A DNA stretch of 64,000 bases from Microbacterium enclense. GTDB taxonomy: Bacteria; Actinomycetota; Actinomycetes; Actinomycetales; Microbacteriaceae. Where the stretch lies: assembly GCF_001456955.1 (NCBI RefSeq), contig NZ_KQ758471.1, positions 100,576 through 164,575 on the forward strand, written 5' to 3'. Positions 17,153-25,255 of the stretch are shown in pieces. The notes beneath the pieces were generated by a model, which was given only the letters and a program-made list of their open reading frames with translations, did no database searches and was not told the DNA's origin. The translations under genes were made by a program, and so were the position numbers. Position 1 is the first letter of the stretch. Each line of letters starts with the position of its first letter.

Positions 17153-20100
17153 CAGTTGAACCTCGTCGGGGGCTCGTAGGGCTCGTCGCGCACGTAGGTC
17201 GCCCCGAGCATCTGGCGCACGACCGCTTCGCCGTAGCGCTGGACACCGCCGCTGAGCGGCGCCATGCGCGGCACGACGACCGGGGGCAGGGGGGCTTCGA
17301 CGTCGTCTGCGGGCGGGATGACGTCGTCGTCGTCGACCACATCGGGCGCGGCGACCGACGCCGCGACCTCGCGCGGGGGCAGGACCGCACCGGGGTGCAC
17401 CGCGAACGCCTCGGGGGCGGCGGACGCTTCATCGGGTTCGTCGTCGACGGCGAGCGCCGTGGACGCGACGGGCGCAGCCGGCATCCGATCGTTCGACACG
17501 ACGGACACGGATGCCGAGACACCGGGGGCGGCCGCGGCTGCGCCGTCAGCGGACGGGATCGGGGCGACCGCCCACTCCGTCACGGACGTCGCGTAGGGCG
17601 CCGACGAGCGAGGGCCGGCCGGCGTCCCGGCCGAGCCCGCACCGCGCGGCGCCGAGCCGGACCCGGCGGCGGGTGCCGAGGGTCCACGCGGGGGCGCACC
17701 GGGACCGGCACCGCCCGGCCCGTCGCCCTCGAGGCGGGCGAGGTACTTCACGCGCACGCCCAGCACGGTCTGAATGGCCTGACGAAGGTCTTCGCTCGGG
17801 CCCCCGTCGGCGGTCCGCGTCTTGAAGGCGGTCAGATCGCCCGTGGTGCGGAACGACAGGGTCAGCACCTCGTCGTCGAACGCCCGCACGGTGGCGGTCG
17901 ACACGACGAGCCACGACGGGCGGCTGGCGACCTCGACCTGGGCGAGCACCTCGGGCCAGGCGTCGCGCACGTGACCGAGCTCGATCGGACCGACCGGCGT
18001 CACGGGCGGGGTCGGCGTGGGGGCGTCGAGCGGCGAGGCGTCGTCGGAGGCGGTCGGAGCGGAGGGTTCGGCTGAGCGCGCGGCGGCGCCGGAGGAGGGG
18101 GACGCGGCGGCGGCGGCGGTCGCGCGCGAGGCGTCGTCGGAGGCGGTGGGCGCGGAGGCGTCGGCCGCGCGCGCGACGTCGGCGGCACCGTCGGAGGCCG
18201 AGGGACGCATGCCATCGCCCGGCGTCGGAGCCGACGCGATCGTCGGCGTCGCGGTGTCAGGGGTCGGTGCGGTGTCGAACGGGTGCGCGTCAGGATCGGG
18301 CGCGGCGGTCGCCGTGGGAGCAGCGGGCTGAGCGCCGGTGGCAGGAGCCGCCGTGGCGACTGTCTCGGGTGCGGCAACGGCTCGCGTCATGGCCGGCTCG
18401 TCGTCGAACGGCGGCGGGGCGTCGTCGTCGGTGAGCGGCGGCGGCGCGTCATCGTCGTGCGACTCGACACCTCCGGCGACATCGCGGCGCTCGGACGACT
18501 CGGGAGTGGCGGGCCGCACGGGGGCGGCGGCGGAGGCGACACCGGCGGACGCGTCGTCGGGCGTCGTCGCCGGGGAGGCGTCGGGCGACGGCGCGGCGCT
18601 CTCGGACGATGCCACGCGCGGAGCATCCTCGCCGGGCGACGCGACAGCAGGCGAAGCCACCCGCGGGGAGGCGCCGGCGGGCGGGGCCACCCGCGGGGAC
18701 GCGACGGCCGGCGAGGCGGCGGCGGACGATGCAACACCTGGCGACGCGACAGCAGGCGACGCGACAGCAGGCGAAGCGACGCCCGGCGACGCCACCCCCG
18801 GCGAAGCGACGCCCGGCGACGCCACCCCCGGCGAAGCGACGCGCGGCGAAGCCACCCCCGGCGACGCCACCGCCGGAGAGGCGACGCGCGGCGCGGTGGC
18901 CGCGGCATCCGCTTCCCCGGGTGCGGCGATGTCGGCGGCCGGCGATGCGGGGCGCCCCGTGGCCGGTGCGAGCTGCGGGGCGCCGGAGGATGCGCCGCGC
19001 GACGCCTCGAGATCGTGCGCCGTGGCCGGCGACGCGCCCTGCGACACTCCGGCATGAGTGAGCACGCGCGCCACGAGCAGCTCGAGCTGCAGGCGCGGCG
19101 AGGTCGCGCCCGTCATCTCGTCGAGGGCGGCCACCACGAGATCGGCCGTGCGCGAGAGGCGGTGCACACCGAACGCGGTCGCTTGGCGCGCCATGCGCTC
19201 CAGCTCGTCGTCGGGCACGCCGCGCAGCACGGCGGATGCGCCGGCGCCCGTCGCCGCGACGACGATGAGGTCGCGCAGTCGCTCGAGCAGATCGTCGACG
19301 AAGCGCCGCGGATCTTGTCCGGTCTGCACGACCCGGTCTACCGCGGCGAACGCTCCGCCGCCGTCGTTCGCCGCGAAGGCGTCGACGACCTCGTCGAGCA
19401 GCTCGGAGTGGGTGTAGCCCAACAGGGCGACGGCCCGCTCGTAGCGCACGAGGATGTGTCCCGCGGCATCCGCGTCGGAGCCGGCGATCAGCTGGTCGAG
19501 GAGCGAGAGCGTGTCACGCGGTGAGCCGCCACCGGCGCGCACGACGAGCGGCAGGACGCCGGCTTCGACGGCCACCCCCTCGGTCTCGCAGAGCTCTTGC
19601 ACGTACTCGAGCATGGCCGCGGGCGGAACCAGCCGGAACGGGTAGTGGTGGGTGCGCGAGCGGATCGTGCCGAGCACCTTCTCGGGCTCGGTGGTGGCGA
19701 AGATGAACTTCACGTGGGCGGGCGGCTCCTCGACGAGCTTGAGCAGGGCGTTGAAGCCCTGCTGCGTGACCATGTGCGCCTCGTCGAGGATGAAGATCTT
19801 GAACCGGTCGCGGGCCGGGGCGAAGATCGCGCGCTCGCGGAGGTCGCGGGCGTCGTCGACACCGTTGTGGCTGGCCGCGTCGATCTCGACCACGTCGAGC
19901 GATCCACCACCGCCGCGGCCCAGTTCGACGCAGCTGTCGCACGTGCCGCAGGGGGTGTCGGTGGGACCGGCCGCACAGTTGAGGCAGCGGGCGAGAATGC
20001 GCGCCGACGTGGTCTTTCCGCAGCCGCGCGGACCCGAGAACAGATAGGCGTGGCCCACGCGATCACTGCGCAGGGCGGTCATGAGCGGCTCGGTCACCTG

Positions 20101-20163
20101 CGACTGCCCGATCATCTCGCCGAACGCCTCGGGGCGGTACCGGCGGTAGAGGGCTGTCGTCAC
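17152..20163 (-). CDS. dnaX: DNA polymerase III gamma/tau subunit
   Basis: A 1003-residue clamp-loader ATPase. [11 protein letters not shown] is Walker A (about 43-53), [19 protein letters not shown] the zinc site, ILDEAHM Walker B, and [14 protein letters not shown] carries the arginine finger. After the collar domain (to about 370) comes an unusually long Ala/Pro/Ser/Asp-rich linker of about 350 residues, including 19 pentapeptides of the form P(G/A/R)VAS. A tau-like domain ([19 protein letters not shown]) follows, then another disordered acidic tail. GTG 20163 is chosen over GTG 20166 because TAGGCT ends 6 nt upstream of it. No slippery frameshift heptamer was noticed, so only the full-length form is predicted. 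Confidence 0.95.
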   Translation of the reverse strand: MTTALYRRYRPEAFGEMIGQSQVTEPLMTALRSDRVGHAYLFSGPRGCGKTTSARILARCLNCAAGPTDTPCGTCDSCVELGRGGGGSLDVVEIDAASHNGVDDARDLRERAIFAPARDRFKIFILDEAHMVTQQGFNALLKLVEEPPAHVKFIFATTEPEKVLGTIRSRTHHYPFRLVPPAAMLEYVQELCETEGVAVEAGVLPLVVRAGGGSPRDTLSLLDQLIAGSDADAAGHILVRYERAVALLGYTHSELLDEVVDAFAANDGGGAFAAVDRVVQTGQDPRRFVDDLLERLRDLIVVAATGAGASAVLRGVPDDELERMARQATAFGVHRLSRTADLVVAALDEMTGATSPRLQLELLVARVLTHAGVSQGASPATAHDLEASRGASSGAPQLAPATGRPASPAADIAAPGEADAAATAPRVASPAVASPGVASPRVASPGVASPGVASPGVASPGVASPAVASPAVASPGVASSAAASPAVASPRVAPPAGASPRVASPAVASPGEDAPRVASSESAAPSPDASPATTPDDASAGVASAAAPVRPATPESSERRDVAGGVESHDDDAPPPLTDDDAPPPFDDEPAMTRAVAAPETVATAAPATGAQPAAPTATAAPDPDAHPFDTAPTPDTATPTIASAPTPGDGMRPSASDGAADVARAADASAPTASDDASRATAAAAASPSSGAAARSAEPSAPTASDDASPLDAPTPTPPVTPVGPIELGHVRDAWPEVLAQVEVASRPSWLVVSTATVRAFDDEVLTLSFRTTGDLTAFKTRTADGGPSEDLRQAIQTVLGVRVKYLARLEGDGPGGAGPGAPPRGPSAPAAGSGSAPRGAGSAGTPAGPRSSAPYATSVTEWAVAPIPSADGAAAAAPGVSASVSVVSNDRMPAAPVASTALAVDDEPDEASAAPEAFAVHPGAVLPPREVAASVAAPDVVDDDDVIPPADDVEAPLPPVVVPRMAPLSGGVQRYGEAVVRQMLGATYVRDEPYEPPTRFN
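18607..18891 (-). repeat. Coding 15-bp repeats (pentapeptides) in the dnaX linker
   Basis: Nineteen consecutive in-frame 15-bp units encode P-x-V-A-S variants with x = Gly, Ala or Arg, at about residues 426-520. Neighbouring units are nearly identical at the DNA level around 18760-18860 and decay outward, as expected for slippage-driven growth. Confidence 0.85.
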
Positions 20164-20166
20164 CAC

Positions 20167-20475
20167 ACCAGCCTACGGCGTCCCTCCGACATCGCCTCCG
20201 CCGCCGTGTCCGCCGTGGTCCGCACCCCCTGCACCACCGCCCTCGGACACCAGGTGCCGAGCCGTACCGCCGCACCGTCGCGCGCTGTCACCGCCTGCCG
20301 CCCCGTCCGCCCACCGTCACCAGAACAGGCCATGAGCCCAGAACAGGCCGATCCTTCGTCGTGCGCCCTGTTCTCGTGGCATCCCCTGTTCTCGTGACAC
20401 CCGAGCACCTCCCGGCCCGGCCGCCACCACGCCCGTCATCCGCCGGATACGCCGAACGCGGCGGCCCCTCGCCCG
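20167..20475. other. Intergenic region between the GH65 gene and dnaX
   Basis: No convincing gene. It holds the dnaX -10 box (TAGGCT, 20175-20170 on the minus strand) and a symmetrical array of four AGAACAGG half-sites at 20321-20396. Open frames crossing it have no SD and no domain resemblance. Confidence 0.7.
20321..20396. repeat. Four-half-site dyad (AGAACAGG x4)
   Basis: CAGAACAGGCC occurs at 20321 and 20339, and CCCTGTTCTCGTG at 20366 and 20384. Each pair is spaced 18 bp, and both inner and outer pairs share one centre of symmetry near 20357. It lies about 150 bp upstream of the dnaX -10. Confidence 0.85.
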
Positions 20476-23013
20476 TCAGAAGCCGCCGTCGAGGCCGACC
20501 GCGATGGGGGCGTCGTCGTCGCCGACGATCGGGATGCTGGCCGTGACGATGGGCACCGACGCCGACAGGAGCGTGCCGTCCTCGCGGACGGAGCCCTCGA
20601 GCTGTCGGATCGAGGGGCGGCCCGGACGCACCGGACCCTGGCCGTGCAGCGGCACGCGCACGGTCTCGCCGGGCGCGACGGTGTAGTCGACCCCGCGCAC
20701 CGCGAACGCCACCGAACCGCCCGCTCCCCCTGCACGCAGCGTCAGCGCATGGGTGGTGAGGGTGACGTCGAGGCGGGTGCCGTGCCAGTGCAGCACGTAC
20801 GACAGCTCCGGCCAGTCGGCGGGCAGACGCGGGTCGAACGTGAGCTGTCCGAAGTGGTCGCGCATGCCGCCGAAGCCGCTCACGAGGGCGGTCCAGACAC
20901 CGCCGGCCGACGCCACGTGCACGCCGTCGGCCGCGTTGTGGTGCAGGTCGCCGAGGTCGACGAACGCGGCCTGACGGAAGTACTCCAGCGCGAGGTCCTG
21001 GTACCCGACCTCGGCCGCCAGGATCGACTGCACGACGGCCGACAGGGTGGAGTCGCCCGTGGTCAGCGGGTCGTAGTACTCGAAGTCGGCGAGCTTCTCG
21101 GCATCCGTGAAGTGGTTGCCCTGCAGGAACAGCGCGAGCACCACGTCGGCCTGCTTCAGCACCTGGTAGCGGTAGATCACCAGCGGGTGAAAGTGCAGCA
21201 GCAGCGGGCGCTGGTCGGGCGGGGTGTTCTCGAGGTCCCAGATCTCGCGCTCGAGGAAGACGGCGTCCTGGGGATGGATGCCGAGGGCCTCGCTGAAGGG
21301 GATGTGCATGGCCTCGGCCGCCTTGTCCCACCGCTCGGGCTCCGAGGGGTCGAGATTCATGCGCTCGGCCATCTTCGCGTAGGCGTCGGGGTCGCCGTCG
21401 GCGAGGTCGCGCACGGTGCGCGCCGCAAATCGGAGGTTGAAGCGCGCCATGACGTTGGTGAAGAGGTTGTCGTTGACGACGGTGGTGTACTCGTCGGGCC
21501 CGGTGACGCCGTGGATGTGGAAGGAGTCGTGCTCGCCGTCGGCGGCGGCGTCGCTGGAGCGCCAGAAGCCGAGCGTCGACCACAGGCGCGCGGTGTCGAC
21601 GGCGATGTCCACGCCCTCACGGGCGAGGAACTCCTCATCACCCGTGGCGCGCACGTACTTCGCCAACGCATACGCCACGTCGGCGTTGATGTGGTACTGC
21701 GCGGTGCCGGCGGCGTAGTAGGCCGAGGCCTCCTCGCCGTTGATCGTGCGCCACGGGAACAGCGCGCCGGCCTCGTTGAGCTGGTGCGCGCGCTTACGCG
21801 CGGCCGGCAGCATGAGGTAGCGCATCCGCAGGGCGTTGCGCGCCCACTGGGGCGACGTGTACGCCAGGAACGGCAGCACGTACACCTCGGTGTCCCAGAA
21901 GTAGTGCCCGCTGTAGCCCGAGCCGGTCACGCCCTTGGCGGGGACGCCCTGTCCGTCGGCGCGGGCCGCCGCCTGCGCCAACTGGAACAGGCACCAACGC
22001 GTGGCCTGCTGCAGATCGCCGTGACCGCCGATGCGCACGTCGGAGCGTTCCCAGAAGTCGGCGTACCAGGCGATCTGCTGCGCGAACAGCGCGTCGATGC
22101 CCATCTCGACGGCGCGGTCGAGCGTGCGACGGCACCGGTCGAGCAACTCGCCGGTGGGGACGCCCCGAGACGTGTGATAGCTGACGAGCTTGGTGATCGT
22201 GGTGGGAACCCCCGCGCGAGCATGCACGCGGTAGACGTTCTTGGCGATGTCGGGCTCGATGAGCCGCCGCGCGGTGTACTCGTTCTGCGTGTCGACGAGG
22301 TGGTCGGCGATGACGGCGAGCGTCATGTTCGACTCGCTGACCTCGTAGCTGAGGGCCGAGCGCTCGCCGTCCTGCCAGTACTCGCGCGGCTGCAGCACGC
22401 GGTCGCTGAGCTTCTCGGTCTTGCGGGGGTCGAAGCCGGCCTTGGTGGATGCCATCGGCGACCCGCCGTAGATGCCCTCGCCGTCCTGGCGATTCAACAG
22501 CTGGCTGCTGACGGTGACGGGCGCGTCGGCGTCGAGCACGGTCACGGTCAGGCGGAGCACGGCGAGGTGCTTCTCGTCGAACGAGACGAAGCGTTCGTCT
22601 TCGATGCGGACGCGCTTGCCCGAGGGGGTGACCCACAGGAGGCTGCGACGCAGGATCCCCTGGCGCATGTCGAGGACCCGCTCGTACTCGCGAACGTCGG
22701 CGACGTCGAGCGACAGCGGCTCGTCATCGACGTAGACGCGCATCACCTTGGCATCCGGTGCGTTGATGATCGTCTGCCCGACCTCGGCGAAGCCGTAGGC
22801 CTGCTCGGCGTGACGGATCGGGAACGTCTCGTGGAAGCCGTTGATGTAGGTGCCCTGTTCGAGGGCGAACCGGCCCTCGATCGAGTTGCCGCGCAGCCCC
22901 AGGTAGCCGTTGCCGACCGCGAAGAGGGTCTCGGTCACCCCCACGTCGTCGAGCGAGAACTGGGTTTCGACGAGGCGCCATTCGTCGACGGGGAAACGAT
23001 CGCGATCGATCAT
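20476..23013 (-). CDS. GH65 disaccharide phosphorylase
   Basis: An 845-residue cytosolic glycoside hydrolase family 65 enzyme, which phosphorolyses an alpha-glucobiose (maltose, trehalose, kojibiose or nigerose) to beta-glucose-1-phosphate plus glucose. The N-terminal beta-sandwich (VGNGYLGLRGN) precedes the (alpha/alpha)6 barrel. The catalytic acid is the Glu in HGVTGPDEYTTVVNDN; phosphate-binding Ser/His lie later, around the HHNAADGVHVASAGGV block. The C-terminal beta domain is present. It lies downstream of a beta-phosphoglucomutase gene, which would convert its product to glucose-6-phosphate. Substrate among the GH65 set cannot be fixed by eye. A 9-bp GC hairpin separates the two genes. 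Confidence 0.92.
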   Translation of the reverse strand: MIDRDRFPVDEWRLVETQFSLDDVGVTETLFAVGNGYLGLRGNSIEGRFALEQGTYINGFHETFPIRHAEQAYGFAEVGQTIINAPDAKVMRVYVDDEPLSLDVADVREYERVLDMRQGILRRSLLWVTPSGKRVRIEDERFVSFDEKHLAVLRLTVTVLDADAPVTVSSQLLNRQDGEGIYGGSPMASTKAGFDPRKTEKLSDRVLQPREYWQDGERSALSYEVSESNMTLAVIADHLVDTQNEYTARRLIEPDIAKNVYRVHARAGVPTTITKLVSYHTSRGVPTGELLDRCRRTLDRAVEMGIDALFAQQIAWYADFWERSDVRIGGHGDLQQATRWCLFQLAQAAARADGQGVPAKGVTGSGYSGHYFWDTEVYVLPFLAYTSPQWARNALRMRYLMLPAARKRAHQLNEAGALFPWRTINGEEASAYYAAGTAQYHINADVAYALAKYVRATGDEEFLAREGVDIAVDTARLWSTLGFWRSSDAAADGEHDSFHIHGVTGPDEYTTVVNDNLFTNVMARFNLRFAARTVRDLADGDPDAYAKMAERMNLDPSEPERWDKAAEAMHIPFSEALGIHPQDAVFLEREIWDLENTPPDQRPLLLHFHPLVIYRYQVLKQADVVLALFLQGNHFTDAEKLADFEYYDPLTTGDSTLSAVVQSILAAEVGYQDLALEYFRQAAFVDLGDLHHNAADGVHVASAGGVWTALVSGFGGMRDHFGQLTFDPRLPADWPELSYVLHWHGTRLDVTLTTHALTLRAGGAGGSVAFAVRGVDYTVAPGETVRVPLHGQGPVRPGRPSIRQLEGSVREDGTLLSASVPIVTASIPIVGDDDAPIAVGLDGGF

Positions 23014-23047
23014 CGGGGCGTGCCTTCCGGTGGCGAGATACGGGTCT

Positions 23048-23079
23048 GCGCGCGGGCGGTGTCGGGTGGGCCCGCGCGC
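23048..23079 (-). terminator. Hairpin between pgmB and the GH65 gene
   Basis: GCGCGCGGG and CCCGCGCGC form a 9-bp stem with a 14-nt loop. It may reduce or stabilise read-through between the two genes. Confidence 0.4.
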
Positions 23080-23133
23080 GGGGGGAACTCGAGGATGCCG
23101 CAGGGTGCGGCGGTGTCGTCCGAGGGCGACGGC

Positions 23134-23868
23134 TCAGTCTACGAACGCAGCGAGGTCGTCGACGACCACGCTCGCTCCGGCGCCGCGCAGATCGTCGGCT
23201 CCCACCCCGCGGTCGACGCCCACGACGACGCCGTAGCCGGCGGCGACCGCCGACTGCACCCCGCTGAGCGCGTCTTCGACGGCGACCGAGCGTGCGGGGT
23301 CGACGCCGAGCAGGCGTGCCGCCTCGGCGAAGACGTCGGGGGCGGGCTTGGATGCCAGGTGGTCCCGCTCGGCGATCACGCCGTCCATGACGACGGGGAA
23401 GCGCTCGCGCAGCCCCGCGGCCTCGAGGACCTCGACGGCGTTCTTCGAACTCGAGACGACGGCGACGGGGATGCCGGCCGCCTGCAGCACGTCGAGCAGC
23501 GCGACCGACCCGGGGTACGGGGCGATGCCCTCGGCGCGCAGGATGCGCGAGAACACGGCGTTCTTGCGATTTCCGACACCGCACACGGTGTCTTCGGACG
23601 GGTCGTCGGAGGGTTCGCCCCACGGCACCTCGACGTCGCGACTGCGCAGCAGGCTCGCGACCCCGTCGTAGCGCTTCTTGCCGTCGACGTACTCGAAGTA
23701 GTCGCGATCGGTGTACGCGGGCTCGATCTTCCACGCGGCGAAGAGATCGTCGAACATCTCTTTCCACGCCCGCATGTGCACCTCGGCGGTGGGCGTCAGA
23801 ACCCCGTCGAGGTCGAAGAGCACACCGTCGAACGTCGTCAGGTCGGGCAGATCGGCGGTCTCGGTCAC
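23134..23868 (-). CDS. pgmB: Beta-phosphoglucomutase family HAD hydrolase
   Basis: A 244-residue HAD phosphatase-fold enzyme. DLDGVLTPTAEVHMRAWKEMF carries the DxDG nucleophile motif and cap entry, KPAPDVFAEAARLLG carries the motif III Lys, and VEDALSGVQSAVAAGYG motif IV. Beta-PGM turns beta-glucose-1-phosphate into glucose-6-phosphate, the exact product of inverting GH65 phosphorylases, and the GH65 gene follows 120 bp downstream. The fused TreP-PgmB architecture of some actinobacteria is here two genes. Some residues around the cap (DRDYFEYVDGKKRYDG) fit the actinobacterial beta-PGM-like subfamily. ATG at 23868 has AGGAG in the leader. Confidence 0.88.
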   Translation of the reverse strand: MTETADLPDLTTFDGVLFDLDGVLTPTAEVHMRAWKEMFDDLFAAWKIEPAYTDRDYFEYVDGKKRYDGVASLLRSRDVEVPWGEPSDDPSEDTVCGVGNRKNAVFSRILRAEGIAPYPGSVALLDVLQAAGIPVAVVSSSKNAVEVLEAAGLRERFPVVMDGVIAERDHLASKPAPDVFAEAARLLGVDPARSVAVEDALSGVQSAVAAGYGVVVGVDRGVGADDLRGAGASVVVDDLAAFVD

Positions 23869-24004
23869 GGGTGAACTCCTGGTCGCGCGGTGGGTCGAGG
23901 CGGCGCCTGCGCGCCGTGTCTCACAGTAGCGGCGAGCCCCTCGCCGGAGTCGATTCTGGCGCCGCGTCGTTCAGGTCGGTAAGGCGGTTCGGCACCGAGC
24001 GTCG

Positions 24005-25255
24005 TCAGGTCGCGACCGACAGCGTCTGCCGGGCGATCTCGAGCTCTTCGTCGGTGGGGACGACGAGCACGATCACGCGCGAGGCGTCGGTGGAGATGCG
24101 ACGGATGCCGCGCTCGCGTCGCGCGTTGCGCTCGGGATCGATCTCGACGCCGGCGAAGCCGAGGGTCGCCATGGCCTCCTCGCGCACGCGGATGGAGTTC
24201 TCGCCCACCCCGGCGGTGAACGAGATGACGTCGACACCGTCGAGCTGCGCGAGGTACGCGCCCGCGTAGGCGCGCAGGCGGTGGATGTAGACGTCGAAGG
24301 CGAGCTGGGCGGCCGGGTCACCGGCATCCCGTCGCTCGCCGATATCGCGCATGTCGCTGACCCCGGCCAGACCCTTGAGCCCCGAGCGCTTGTTGAGCAG
24401 GGTGTCGAGGTCGGCGATCGACATGTCGGCGCGACGTGCGAGCTGGAGCAGCACGGCCGGGTCGAGGTCGCCGGAGCGCGTGCCCATGACGAGGCCCTCG
24501 AGCGGGGTGAGCCCCATCGAGGTGTCGACCGAGCGCCCACCCTCGATCGCCGTCACCGATGCGCCGTTGCCGAGGTGGAAGACGATCTGCTTCAGCTCGC
24601 CGAGCGGGCGACCGACGAAGGCGGCGGCGGCCTCGCTGACGAACTTGTGGCTCGTGCCGTGGAAGCCGTAACGGCGGATGCGGTGCGCCTCGGCGACCTC
24701 GCGGTCGATGGCGTACGTGTACGCCTCGGGCGCGAGCGACTGGTGGAAGGCGGTGTCGAAGACCGCGACGTGCGGGACGTCGGGGAACGCCTTCTTGGCC
24801 GCCACGATGCCCGCCAGGTTGGCCGGGTTGTGGAGGGGCGCGAGCACCGACAGCTCGTCGATGTTGATTTCGACGAGCGGGGTGACGACGGTGGGCGCGA
24901 AGAACCGCGCGCCGCCGTGCACGACGCGGTGGCCGACGGCGACCGGCGCGTGCGCGTCGAGCGAGGGTCCGTGCGCGGCGAAGGCCTCGAGCATGACCGC
25001 GAAACCGGCCGTGTGATCCGGGATCACGCGCTCGATCGTGTACGTGGCGTCTGTCACCGCGGGCGCCGGCGCGTCGGGAGCGGCGAGAGCTGCCGCCTTC
25101 ACCGTGTGCGTCGCCGTTCCCCCGGTCCCCGAGCCTGTCGAAGGGTCGCCGATGCGCTCGACGAGGCCAGACGCGAGCACCTGCTCGTGCTGCATGTCGA
25201 GCAGCTGGTACTTGAACGACGACGAGCCGCTGTTGACGACGAGGACGACGCTCAC
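24005..25255 (-). CDS. ackA: Acetate kinase
   Basis: A 416-residue ASKHA-fold kinase interconverting acetyl phosphate plus ADP with acetate plus ATP. LVVNSGSSSFKYQL, RVVHGG, FDTAFHQ (catalytic Asp), YGFHGTSHKFV, FHLGNGASV and FTAGVGENS are all present. Near residues 38-50 the sequence DPSTGSGTGG interrupts the conserved N-terminal region. It is encoded by a 19-bp dispersed-type palindrome (25127-25145) and looks like an in-frame insertion. The GTG start overlaps the pta stop as GTGA, so pta-ackA is one operon for acetate overflow and assimilation. Confidence 0.97.
   Translation of the reverse strand: MSVVLVVNSGSSSFKYQLLDMQHEQVLASGLVERIGDPSTGSGTGGTATHTVKAAALAAPDAPAPAVTDATYTIERVIPDHTAGFAVMLEAFAAHGPSLDAHAPVAVGHRVVHGGARFFAPTVVTPLVEINIDELSVLAPLHNPANLAGIVAAKKAFPDVPHVAVFDTAFHQSLAPEAYTYAIDREVAEAHRIRRYGFHGTSHKFVSEAAAAFVGRPLGELKQIVFHLGNGASVTAIEGGRSVDTSMGLTPLEGLVMGTRSGDLDPAVLLQLARRADMSIADLDTLLNKRSGLKGLAGVSDMRDIGERRDAGDPAAQLAFDVYIHRLRAYAGAYLAQLDGVDVISFTAGVGENSIRVREEAMATLGFAGVEIDPERNARRERGIRRISTDASRVIVLVVPTDEELEIARQTLSVAT
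25127..25145. repeat. Palindromic repeat unit inside ackA
   Basis: CCCCGAGCCTGTCGAAGGG differs by one base from the CCCTGAGCCTGTCGAAGGG type of short palindromic repeat that I recall as scattered through many high-GC genomes. Here it is read in frame as DPSTGSG. Confidence 0.6.

Noticed and set aside
18607..18891. Repeats in dnaX as a CRISPR array
   Set aside because: Units are contiguous 15-bp in-frame codons without spacers, inside a clear protein-coding gene.
20644..23874. 1076-codon open frame opposite the GH65 and pgmB genes
   Set aside because: It is antisense to two well-recognised enzymes, has no SD and no domain resemblance; high GC keeps the antisense frame open.
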